Source of the DNA: Gammaproteobacteria bacterium
Lineage (GTDB): Bacteria > Pseudomonadota > Gammaproteobacteria > SZUA-152
Length of the DNA stretch: 5,200 nucleotides
Direction of reading: 5' to 3'
NCBI GenBank assembly: GCA_024762755.1
Contig: JANTGX010000181.1
Location: 1 to 5,200, forward strand
Positions 1 to 5,200 of this stretch are shown piece by piece. The notes beneath the pieces were generated by a model. That model saw only the letters and a program-made list of their open reading frames with translations, was not told the origin of the DNA and ran no database searches. Position numbers and translations under genes: made by a program. How positions within the stretch are numbered: position 1 is the stretch's first letter; every line of letters starts with the position of its first letter.

Positions 1-1
1 G

Positions 2-538
2 GCCATGCGTGCGAAGGACCCATCAGCGCCCTTGGTGCCGCTGATCCTGCACGGCTTTGCCAGTGCGGAGGGCAGGCGTGATTACAATGTGGCCTTGTCC
101 CGCCGGCGGGCAGAGGCCGTCGCGCGGGTATTGCGGGCGGCGGGGGCACCACAACCGCTGCAGATAGATCCGCGTGGCCCCGTCGGCGCGGTGAACGAGG
201 CGGCCAATCGGCGGGTCGATCTGGAGCCCAGTGCGGCCTTCGAGACCACCTACCACGGCAACCGATTTCTTCCCGCCGCGCACGAGTTCGGCCATGCCCT
301 GGGTCTGCCCGACGAGTACGTCAACCGCACCAGCGGGCTCCTCGGCGACAAGCAGACGGCCTTCACCCGCCTTGCCCAGGCGGCTGGCGTGGCGCCGCCG
401 GACCGTTGGGGAGAGAGCACCGCCAGCGTCATGTCGGTGGGCGAGGACATTCTGCCGCGGCACTATCTCACCCTGTGGGAGGCGCTGGGCTACATGACGG
501 CGCCGGACATCACCCGCGACCAATGGCGCATCGATTGA
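2..538 (+). CDS. OmpA-C-like / metzincin-type zinc metalloprotease, 3' part of gene
   Basis: The reading frame is open to the left edge, so this is the C-terminal part of a longer protein. Residue numbers count from the ATG at base 5, which is probably internal. Residues 13-44 resemble the OmpA C-terminal peptidoglycan-associated fold: a strand, HGFASAEG, YN, LSRRRAEAV, then NRRVDL at 69-74. The first strand and helix of that fold would lie outside the window. Residues 93-105 read HEFGHALGLPDEY, matching the HExxHxxGxxD zinc site, with likely ligands H93, H97 and D103 and catalytic E94. SVMS with M143 fits a metzincin Met-turn about 40 residues downstream. A zinc-dependent peptidase is therefore likely; the substrate is unknown. 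No membrane segment is visible in this part, and a signal peptide cannot be judged. The gene ends 11 bases before the convergent sensor gene, with no hairpin terminator seen between them. The protease motif is clear; the OmpA assignment is good but partial. Confidence 0.8.
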   Translation, partial: AMRAKDPSAPLVPLILHGFASAEGRRDYNVALSRRRAEAVARVLRAAGAPQPLQIDPRGPVGAVNEAANRRVDLEPSAAFETTYHGNRFLPAAHEFGHALGLPDEYVNRTSGLLGDKQTAFTRLAQAAGVAPPDRWGESTASVMSVGEDILPRHYLTLWEALGYMTAPDITRDQWRID

Positions 539-549
539 GGGTGTTGGCC

Positions 550-1515
550 TCAGTCCAGGACTGGCGTGCCCAACCAGAACTGTGTGTCCTTCTGCAGGAA
601 TTCGTCATAGGGGAGGTAGTGCGTTCCATCGCAAGAAAAGGTGATGCTGACCATGCCGTTGAAGATGTTGATGGAACAGGAGCGCATGTAGAACATGTCG
701 TCGATGAAGCGCAGGTCGCGGATTCCGGCCAGGATGGGGCGGATGTCTTCGGCGGGGATGTTGGCCTCCTCGGGATAGTCCAGCGGGGCGAAGGCGAGGC
801 AGACGTCGGGGGCGATGAGCGCGTCCACGTTGAGCAGGCGATAGCGGAAGGGGTCGTCGGTGGTCCAGATGGTGGCACGGCTGCTGGAGAAGTGCAGCAC
901 GGCCTGGAAGACGCCGCGATCGATGATCAGTGATTCCATGACGCTCATGACGTCGTCGAGATGCCGATCCAGGCGGCTGTCGATGCGCGTCTGTTGAAAC
1001 ACCGTGCCACGAATGGCCGGGTCGCCCTTGATCTGCTGCCAGTCGTTGCGTTCCTGGTAGTGGCTGCTGGTCAGTGGCAGGTCCCGCAGGTCGAAGTCGG
1101 CCCCCACATAACCCAGCATCTCGCCCTTTGCGCTGCGCACGATCTGGATGGCCGTCAGTGAGGGACGCTTGGCGCGCAGGCTGATGTAGGCCTGGGAGAG
1201 GAGGAAGTCGTTGCTGGGTACGACATCGCGGATATAGGGTCGCTGGGAGCGATCCCGGCCGAAATCCTTCTCCACCAGGCCACTCTGGCTGACGTTGTCG
1301 CTGAGCTGGATGGCATTGTGGTCCAGGGCGTACAGAAACATGGCATTGGGCAGGGATTCGAAACCCTGTGTCAGGGCCTCGTTGAGCCGCTGGCGGTCAC
1401 CCCAGACGTCGCTACAGGCCTCGGCGAGGTCGTGCAGAGGCTGTTTCAAGCCTGCGCCGAGGTGTTCGCGCTGACGTGCGATGCTCTCTTGCAGGTTACC
1501 GGTCTGGGTCTTCAT
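550..1515 (-). CDS. Soluble PDC/Cache sensor domain protein
   Basis: This 321-residue protein is predicted to be cytoplasmic: no signal peptide or hydrophobic membrane segment is visible. Residues about 30-147 resemble a PDC (PhoQ/DcuS/CitA) or Cache-type ligand-binding domain. The visible signs are FLYALDHN at 60-67, RSQRPYIRDV at 89-98, QAYISLRAKRPSLTAIQIV at 108-126, and GEMLGYVGADFDLRDL at 131-146. In this fold the RPY region and the GxxxGxxGxDxxL-like strand line the pocket. Residues about 160-321 match no domain I recognise and include the strand-like segment SCSINIFNGMVSITFSCDG at 279-297. No kinase, methyl-accepting, GGDEF, EAL or DNA-binding output domain is seen. The start is ATG 1515. 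A frame extension to 1698 exists, but it is only the deacetylase gene read in another frame. The start lies 20 bases inside the end of the deacetylase gene, and only a weak GAAAG lies 9 bases upstream, so translational coupling is likely. The ligand and output are unknown. Confidence 0.8.
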   Translation of the reverse strand: MKTQTGNLQESIARQREHLGAGLKQPLHDLAEACSDVWGDRQRLNEALTQGFESLPNAMFLYALDHNAIQLSDNVSQSGLVEKDFGRDRSQRPYIRDVVPSNDFLLSQAYISLRAKRPSLTAIQIVRSAKGEMLGYVGADFDLRDLPLTSSHYQERNDWQQIKGDPAIRGTVFQQTRIDSRLDRHLDDVMSVMESLIIDRGVFQAVLHFSSSRATIWTTDDPFRYRLLNVDALIAPDVCLAFAPLDYPEEANIPAEDIRPILAGIRDLRFIDDMFYMRSCSINIFNGMVSITFSCDGTHYLPYDEFLQKDTQFWLGTPVLD

Positions 1516-2536
1516 GGTGCGTATCTTTCGTCGTGGTTTTCTTGCTCTGCAGGCCGAGTGACTGACCCAGGGCGTCGACCACCGCGGTCCAGGCACGGGC
1601 CAGGTTGCCACGGTCGTATCCGCCACCACCGAGTGCCAACAGCCTGCCATCACATTGTTCATCTGCCAATCGGCAGAGACGGGCGGCGGCATGGGCATGG
1701 GCGGCCGGGGTGAAGCGCAGGTGGGTCAAGGGGTCACCGGCGATACTGTCGGCCCCGCATTGGAAGAGGATGAATTCGACCTCGGCGGCGCGGACGAATG
1801 CCTCCACACGCGGCCAGACGGCGAAGAAGAACGAATCGTCGGCGTCGGGCGGTGCCGGGATGTTCAGCTTGGTCTCGCGCGCGCGACCCGTGCCGGTCTC
1901 CTCCGCGGCACCGGTGCCCGGGTAGAGATAGCGTCCATCTTCGTGGATATCGGCGATGATCACCTCCGGATCGTCGTCGAAGGCCGCGTAGACGCCGTCG
2001 CCGTGGTGTGCGTCGATATCCACATAGGCGATACGGCGCAGGCCGTAGTCGGCGCGCAGGGTCTCGATGGCCACGCCGATGTCGTTGAATACACAGAAGC
2101 CGGCCGCGCCGTCGCGCCGGGCGTGATGCAGGCCGGCAATGGGTACGAAGGCCCGCCGGCAGTCACCCTGCATGAGCGCGGCGACGGCATCGAGCACGCT
2201 GCCGACGACGGTGGCAGCCGCCTCGAAGACACCCGCGAAGGCCGGCGTGTCACCGGTATCGAGATAGCCTTCGCCCGACAGGGAGAGGGTGCGTACCCGT
2301 TGCACATAGTCCGCGGAATGGAAGCGCAGGATCTCTTCCACCGTGGCCTGGCGGGGTTTGCGCAGTTCGATGCACTCGGCGAGGCCACTGGCCTCCACGT
2401 GTTGCCAGAAGGCCCACAGGCGGTCGGGGCCAAAGGGATGGCCCTGGCCGAAGCCGTAGGCCGCGAGGGTCTCACCGATGGTGACGCAGACTGCCGCCCG
2501 TCCCTTGGCGCAGGCCGCTCTCGTCCCGCTCACCAT
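1496..2536 (-). CDS. Histone deacetylase family protein (class I/AcuC-like)
   Basis: This predicted zinc-dependent amidohydrolase belongs to the arginase/deacetylase fold, which removes acyl groups from acetyl-lysine or small acetylated amines. From the chosen start it has 346 residues, normal for a single-domain bacterial member. The landmarks run in the usual order: YGFGQGHPFGPDRL near residue 27, GLHHARRDGAAGFCVFNDI at 135-153 with the His dyad H137/H138, YVDIDAHHGDGV at 171-182 with zinc ligands D175 and H177, YPGTG at 205-209, FQCGADSIAGD at 258-268 with zinc ligand D263, and LGGGGYDRGNLARAW at 302-316 with transition-state Tyr307. All catalytic residues expected from HDAC1 are present, so the enzyme should be active. 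ATG 2536 is the last start before conserved sequence, but it has no clear Shine-Dalgarno sequence. The frame stays open to 2755, but those extra residues show no family similarity. The gene overlaps the sensor gene downstream by 20 bases. No acetyl-CoA synthetase gene is visible, so calling it acuC is not justified. The natural substrate is unknown. Confidence 0.93.
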   Translation of the reverse strand: MVSGTRAACAKGRAAVCVTIGETLAAYGFGQGHPFGPDRLWAFWQHVEASGLAECIELRKPRQATVEEILRFHSADYVQRVRTLSLSGEGYLDTGDTPAFAGVFEAAATVVGSVLDAVAALMQGDCRRAFVPIAGLHHARRDGAAGFCVFNDIGVAIETLRADYGLRRIAYVDIDAHHGDGVYAAFDDDPEVIIADIHEDGRYLYPGTGAAEETGTGRARETKLNIPAPPDADDSFFFAVWPRVEAFVRAAEVEFILFQCGADSIAGDPLTHLRFTPAAHAHAAARLCRLADEQCDGRLLALGGGGYDRGNLARAWTAVVDALGQSLGLQSKKTTTKDTHHEDPDR

Positions 2537-2592
2537 GGCCGGACGGTGGCCTGGTGCGGGACGATGCTGCGGGGATGTCGGGCGCGTTTCAT
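2530..2592 (-). CDS. Possible 20-codon leader ORF upstream of the deacetylase gene
   Basis: On the minus strand a GAGGTG sequence lies about 2 bases before an ATG at 2592. That ATG opens a 20-codon, basic reading frame (MKRARHPRS...) ending in TGA at 2532-2530. The stop falls inside the first codons of the deacetylase gene, in the arrangement ATGGTGA. The deacetylase ATG has no ribosome binding site of its own, so ribosomes ending here could restart on it. The spacing of the GAGGTG is short and no homology is recognised. The ORF may be a chance occurrence in GC-rich DNA. Confidence 0.25.
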   Translation of the reverse strand: MKRARHPRSIVPHQATVRPW

Positions 2593-2747
2593 GGCACCTC
2601 GCCAGCGGGTCGATTCGGGGATAGCGCACAGGGAGACATCTAAATATGACCGCCATCGGCCGCCAGGGTTCTCCTCGGCGCGGGGAGTGACCATGTCCGG
2701 CGTGTGTCATCCTTCCCGTTACGGACTGCGCCTCTGCCGGATGCGCA

Positions 2748-2762
2748 TCAGTCATAGACTGA
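2748..2762. repeat. Perfect 6-bp inverted repeat, possible operator
   Basis: TCAGTC and GACTGA flank an ATA centre, giving a perfect dyad in the AT-rich part of the divergent intergenic region, about 105 bases upstream of the DsrC-like start. Its size suits a dimeric regulator half-site pair, and it overlaps a weak minus-strand -10-like element. Just upstream, ATGCGCAT at 2741-2748 is also self-complementary. The regulator is unknown, and a dyad this short can occur by chance. Confidence 0.3.
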
Positions 2763-2854
2763 ATAAATGGCGCTAGTAATTGTCGTGATATGGGCTATGG
2801 TTTAAGTAGCCGACGAATTCAGTAGGGATTTCGCGGCTGTGATCTGAAACAACG

Positions 2855-2860
2855 AGGAGG
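2855..2860 (+). promoter_or_regulatory. Strong ribosome binding site of the DsrC-like gene
   Basis: A full consensus AGGAGG lies 7 bases before ATG 2868, within GAGGAGG. It fixes the start codon and predicts efficient translation, in contrast to the poor sites of the two minus-strand genes nearby. Confidence 0.9.
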
Positions 2861-2867
2861 CTTAGCC

Positions 2868-3212
2868 ATGCCGATCAACGATGTCACGACAGAGATGCAG
2901 TCCGAGGGACTGGAGTCGATCCACGACTGGACGGAAGAAAAGGCGCGCCAGCTGGCGGCGGAAGAGGGGATCGAGCTGACCCCGGAACATTGGGACGTGA
3001 TCAACTTTCTGCGCCACAATTGTGAGGAGCACGGTTTCTCGTGCAGTGCGCGTATGGTGCTCAAATCGCTGAGCAGCCGTTACAAGAAACTGGGCGGCAA
3101 GCGTTATCTCTATCGCCTGTTCCCGCATGGGCCGGTCTACCAGGCCTGCAAGATCGCCGGCATCCCTTTACCGGCCTACACGCGCGACCTCTCCTTCGGC
3201 AGCGTTCACTGA
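2868..3212 (+). CDS. DsrC/TusE-family protein lacking the C-terminal cysteine (RspA-like?)
   Basis: This 114-residue cytoplasmic protein belongs to the DsrC/TusE/RspA family. The core is unmistakable: DWTEEKARQLAAEEGIELT at 20-38, EHWDVINFLR at 40-49, and YLYRLFPHGPVYQACKIAG at 80-98. DsrC carries sulfur as a trisulfide between two cysteines on a flexible C-terminal arm, and TusE relays sulfur to tRNA thiolation through the penultimate cysteine. Here the QAC cysteine (C94) is kept, but the arm ends LSFGSVH, so the penultimate cysteine is absent and the arm is longer than the usual PTGCV-type ending. The N-terminal hairpin with its DGK/EGYL pattern is also degenerate. C52 and C59 are extra cysteines in the helical core. 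Canonical sulfur transfer is therefore unlikely, and a regulatory or binding role, as proposed for RspA-type members, is an inference. The start is fixed by the AGGAGG upstream. The gene stands alone, divergent from the deacetylase unit and closed by the hairpin at 3255-3278. Confidence 0.9.
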   Translation: MPINDVTTEMQSEGLESIHDWTEEKARQLAAEEGIELTPEHWDVINFLRHNCEEHGFSCSARMVLKSLSSRYKKLGGKRYLYRLFPHGPVYQACKIAGIPLPAYTRDLSFGSVH

Positions 3213-3254
3213 AACGCCCCAACGCCGCCGTTCTCACTCCCGGCACAAAATAGA

Positions 3255-3278
3255 GACGGGGCACATTCGTGCCCCGTC
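3255..3278. terminator. Bidirectional intrinsic terminator between convergent genes
   Basis: A perfect 10-bp GC-rich stem (GACGGGGCAC / GTGCCCCGTC) with a 4-base ATTC loop lies between the stop of the DsrC-like gene (42 bases upstream) and the stop of glycogen phosphorylase (51 bases away). On the minus strand the stem is followed by CTCTATTTTG, giving a short U run. On the plus strand it is followed by GTCGTTTCCT, a weaker tract. The position and perfect pairing support termination of both transcripts, better for the phosphorylase side. Confidence 0.85.
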
Positions 3279-3329
3279 GTCGTTTCCTCTGCCAGACCGC
3301 AGCCGGCGCTCTGCCCGACCGCTGCCGGG

Positions 3330-5200
3330 TTATTTCACCGGCAGTGCCGGTATGGGCTCGAGCTTCCAGATGTCGGCGTTGTATTCCTGCATGGTGCGGT
3401 CGGTGGAGAACTTGCCGCTACACGCGGTGTTGGTGATGCTCATGCGTGTCCAGCGTTCCCGGTCCCCGTAGGCATCGGCGGCACGCTGCTGGGTGGCGAC
3501 GAAATCGGGGAAATCCTCGGCGACCAGCCACGGATCGTGCGGGCTGCGAATGGCATCGATGATGGGGTCGAAGAGGCCGGGCTCGAACTGATTGAAATGT
3601 CCGGACTCGAGTAACTGCATGACCCGCCCGAGGTCGTGATTACCATGGATGATTCCGTTGGGGTCGTAGTAGCGACGGGTCTCTTCCACCTGTTCGGCGG
3701 TGAGGCCGAAGAGGAAGAAGTTGTCGTCGCCCACCTCTTCACGAATCTCGATGTTCGCCCCGTCCAGGGTGCCGATGGTGATGGCACCGTTCATCATGAA
3801 CTTCATGTTGCCGGTACCCGAGGCCTCTTTGCCGGCGGTGGATATCTGCTCCGACAGGTCTGTGCCGGGGCAAATGAGCTCCATGGCGGTGACGCGGTAG
3901 TTGGGCAGGAAGGCAACCTTCAGTTTGTCGCCCACCATGGGGTCGTTATTGATGATGTTGGCGACATTGTTGATCAGCTTGATAGTGAGCTTAGCCATGA
4001 AATAACCCGGCGCAGCCTTGCCGCCGATGAGCACACAACGTGGTACCCAGTTGCGTGTGTCGCCCCGCTTGATGCGGTCGTACAGATGGATGACATGCAG
4101 GACATTGAGCAACTGACGCTTGTATTCATGGATGCGTTTGACCTGTACGTCGAACATGGCATCGGTGTTGAATTTCACGCCACAGTCGGCCTCCACCAGT
4201 TCCGCGAGGCGTGCCTTGTTGGACTGTTTGACGTTGTGCCAGCGGCTGCGGAAATCGGCGTCCTCGATGTGGGGCAGCAGCTTACGCAGTTGATCGAGGT
4301 CGGTGACCCAGCCATCGCCGATGGTCTCCGTGATGAGTTCGTTGAGACCGGGGTTGCACCAGGCTAGCCAGCGTCGCTGCGTGACGCCGTTGGTCTTGTT
4401 GTTGAACTTATGCGGCCACAGTTCGTAGAAATCGTGGAACAGCCCCTCCTGTAGGAGACGCGAATGCAGTTCCGCCACCCCGTTGATGGAGTAGCTGCCG
4501 ACGATGGCCAGATAGGCCATGCGCACCTGCGGGTCTTCGCCTTCCTCGATGATGGACATGCGCCGTTGGCGGTCGGTGTCGCCGGGCCAGCGTTGCGCCA
4601 CTTCGCTGAGAAAGCGCGCATTGATCTCGTAAATGATCTCCAACACGCGCGGCAGCAAGCATTGGAACAGGCGCACCGGCCAGCGCTCCAGGGCCTCGGG
4701 AAGAAGGGTGTGGTTGGTGTAGGCCATGGTGCGCGAGGTGATGTCCCACGCCTCGTCCCATGACAGCTTGTGTTCGTCCATCAGCAGGCGCATGAGCTCG
4801 GCAATGGCGACGGTGGGATGGGTGTCGTTGAGCTGGAAGCCGTTCTTGTCGGCGAAGTCGTGCAGGCCTTCACCATGATCGCGCTGCCAGCGGCGCAGGG
4901 TGTCCTTGAGACTGGCGGAGGCGAGAAAATACTGCTGACGCAGGCGCAGTTCTTTGCCGTTCTCGCTGGCATCGTTGGGGTAGAGCACCATGGTGATGTT
5001 CTCAGCGGCGTTCTTCGCCGCCACCGATTCCGGATAGCTGCCGGCATTGAATTCACCGAGGTCGAATTCGTCGGTGGCCTCCGCCTTCCACAAGCGCAGG
5101 GTGTTCACCGTGCCATTCTGATAACCGGGTATGGGCATGTCGAAGGGCACGGCCAGCACGTCGTGGCTATCGACCCACTGGAATCGGGTGACCCCATCGG
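3330..5200 (-). CDS. glgP: Glycogen/maltodextrin phosphorylase, C-terminal three quarters
   Basis: The encoded enzyme splits alpha-1,4 bonds of glycogen with inorganic phosphate to give glucose-1-phosphate, using pyridoxal phosphate; it is a cytoplasmic GT35-family enzyme. About 622 residues are visible of the usual 800-840, and the frame runs off the right edge, so the start and regulatory N-terminus are missing. The ORF-initial GTG near 5159 is internal (sequence continues WVDSHDVLAVPFDMPIPGY). Family motifs appear in order: QLNDTHPTVAIAEL (near 4800-4845), TNHTLLPEALE (near 4690-4725), NNKTNGVTQRRWL (near 4365-4405), RIHEYKRQLLN (4110-4135), GGKAAPGY (near 4005-4030), and EASGTGNMKFMMNGA (3785-3830), which includes the pyridoxal-phosphate lysine at 3801-3803. 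The C-terminus (DRTMQEYNADIWKLEPI) is typical and intact. No frameshift or missing catalytic residue is seen. It could equally act on maltodextrins; the sequence alone does not separate the two. The hairpin at 3255-3278 closes the transcript. Confidence 0.97.
   Translation of the reverse strand, partial: DGVTRFQWVDSHDVLAVPFDMPIPGYQNGTVNTLRLWKAEATDEFDLGEFNAGSYPESVAAKNAAENITMVLYPNDASENGKELRLRQQYFLASASLKDTLRRWQRDHGEGLHDFADKNGFQLNDTHPTVAIAELMRLLMDEHKLSWDEAWDITSRTMAYTNHTLLPEALERWPVRLFQCLLPRVLEIIYEINARFLSEVAQRWPGDTDRQRRMSIIEEGEDPQVRMAYLAIVGSYSINGVAELHSRLLQEGLFHDFYELWPHKFNNKTNGVTQRRWLAWCNPGLNELITETIGDGWVTDLDQLRKLLPHIEDADFRSRWHNVKQSNKARLAELVEADCGVKFNTDAMFDVQVKRIHEYKRQLLNVLHVIHLYDRIKRGDTRNWVPRCVLIGGKAAPGYFMAKLTIKLINNVANIINNDPMVGDKLKVAFLPNYRVTAMELICPGTDLSEQISTAGKEASGTGNMKFMMNGAITIGTLDGANIEIREEVGDDNFFLFGLTAEQVEETRRYYDPNGIIHGNHDLGRVMQLLESGHFNQFEPGLFDPIIDAIRSPHDPWLVAEDFPDFVATQQRAADAYGDRERWTRMSITNTACSGKFSTDRTMQEYNADIWKLEPIPALPVK

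Larger units (their letters stand above)
2593..2867. promoter_or_regulatory. Divergent intergenic control region
   Basis: This stretch separates the minus-strand deacetylase unit from the plus-strand DsrC-like gene and should carry both promoters. The part from about 2755 to 2825 is the most AT-rich DNA in the window, as expected for promoter cores. On the plus strand TTGTCG (2780-2785) and TTTAAG (2801-2806) resemble -35 and -10 boxes, but the 15-base spacer is short. On the minus strand TTACTA followed 17 bases later by TATGAC (2754-2778 region) and an AATATG/CATATT element at 2643-2648 are equally weak candidates. A 27-codon plus-strand ORF (2693-2776) preceded by GGGGAG is also present, but nothing supports its being a gene. 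No riboswitch or sigma-54 box was recognised. Confidence 0.45.

Noticed and set aside
551..563. CAGTCC-A-GGACTG inverted repeat at the end of the sensor gene as a terminator
   Set aside because: The 1-base centre cannot form a normal hairpin loop, it lies within the coding sequence, and no U run follows on either strand.
406..933. Plus-strand frame of 175 codons spanning the end of the protease gene and the sensor gene
   Set aside because: It overlaps two supported genes out of frame or antisense and its translation has no domain character.
1516..1698. N-terminal extension of the sensor protein by 61 residues
   Set aside because: The segment is the deacetylase C-terminal coding region read in another frame; the ATG at 1515 begins the plausible protein.
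2537..2755. N-terminal extension of the deacetylase by 73 residues
   Set aside because: The extra residues are Arg/Pro-rich with no family similarity, start well before the conserved YGFGxGHPFGPDR region, and would cover the probable promoter region.
1655..2776. Long plus-strand open frame (about 373 codons) antisense to the deacetylase gene
   Set aside because: It lies opposite a gene with clear family motifs, its translation shows no recognisable domain, and long antisense frames are common in GC-rich DNA.
2693..2776. 27-codon plus-strand ORF preceded by GGGGAG
   Set aside because: It is short and basic, with no homology or conservation evidence, and it lies in the likely promoter region; chance occurrence is the simplest reading.
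2868..3212. Calling the DsrC-family gene dsrC or tusE
   Set aside because: The penultimate cysteine that defines function in both is missing, so neither symbol is justified.
3636..4367. Plus-strand frame of 243 codons opposite glycogen phosphorylase
   Set aside because: It is the complementary shadow of strongly conserved phosphorylase codons.

Overview
The window is a GC-rich bacterial chromosome segment with five protein-coding genes. Two run off the window edges. The sequence suggests a gammaproteobacterium, probably one with sulfur metabolism. That lineage guess is an inference, resting on a DsrC/TusE-family paralogue, a proteobacterial-type glycogen phosphorylase and overall base composition. 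No rRNA, tRNA, insertion sequence, CRISPR array or phage gene is visible.

Layout: (1) Bases 2-538 on the plus strand hold the 3' part of a gene whose product joins an OmpA-C-like segment to a metzincin-type zinc protease motif. (2) Bases 550-2536 on the minus strand hold a two-gene unit: a class I/AcuC-like histone-deacetylase-family hydrolase, followed with a 20-base overlap by a soluble protein with a PDC/Cache-type sensor domain. The unit converges on the protease gene with only 11 bases between the stops. (3) Bases 2537-2867 form a divergent intergenic region. It contains a possible 20-codon leader ORF whose stop overlaps the deacetylase start, a small perfect inverted repeat, and the AT-richest stretch of the window, which probably carries promoters. 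(4) Bases 2868-3212 on the plus strand encode a DsrC/TusE-family protein that keeps the family core but lacks the C-terminal redox cysteine. (5) A strong hairpin at 3255-3278 separates it from (6) a convergent minus-strand glycogen phosphorylase gene, whose start lies beyond the right edge.

Functional reading: glycogen phosphorylase releases glucose-1-phosphate from storage polyglucan. The deacetylase-family enzyme and the sensor protein are probably co-translated, so a shared task is plausible, but the substrate and the ligand cannot be read from the sequence. The DsrC-like protein looks like a non-canonical, possibly regulatory member of its family rather than a sulfur-carrying one. The least conventional items are the OmpA/metzincin chimera, the cysteine-lacking DsrC paralogue and the deacetylase-sensor gene pair.
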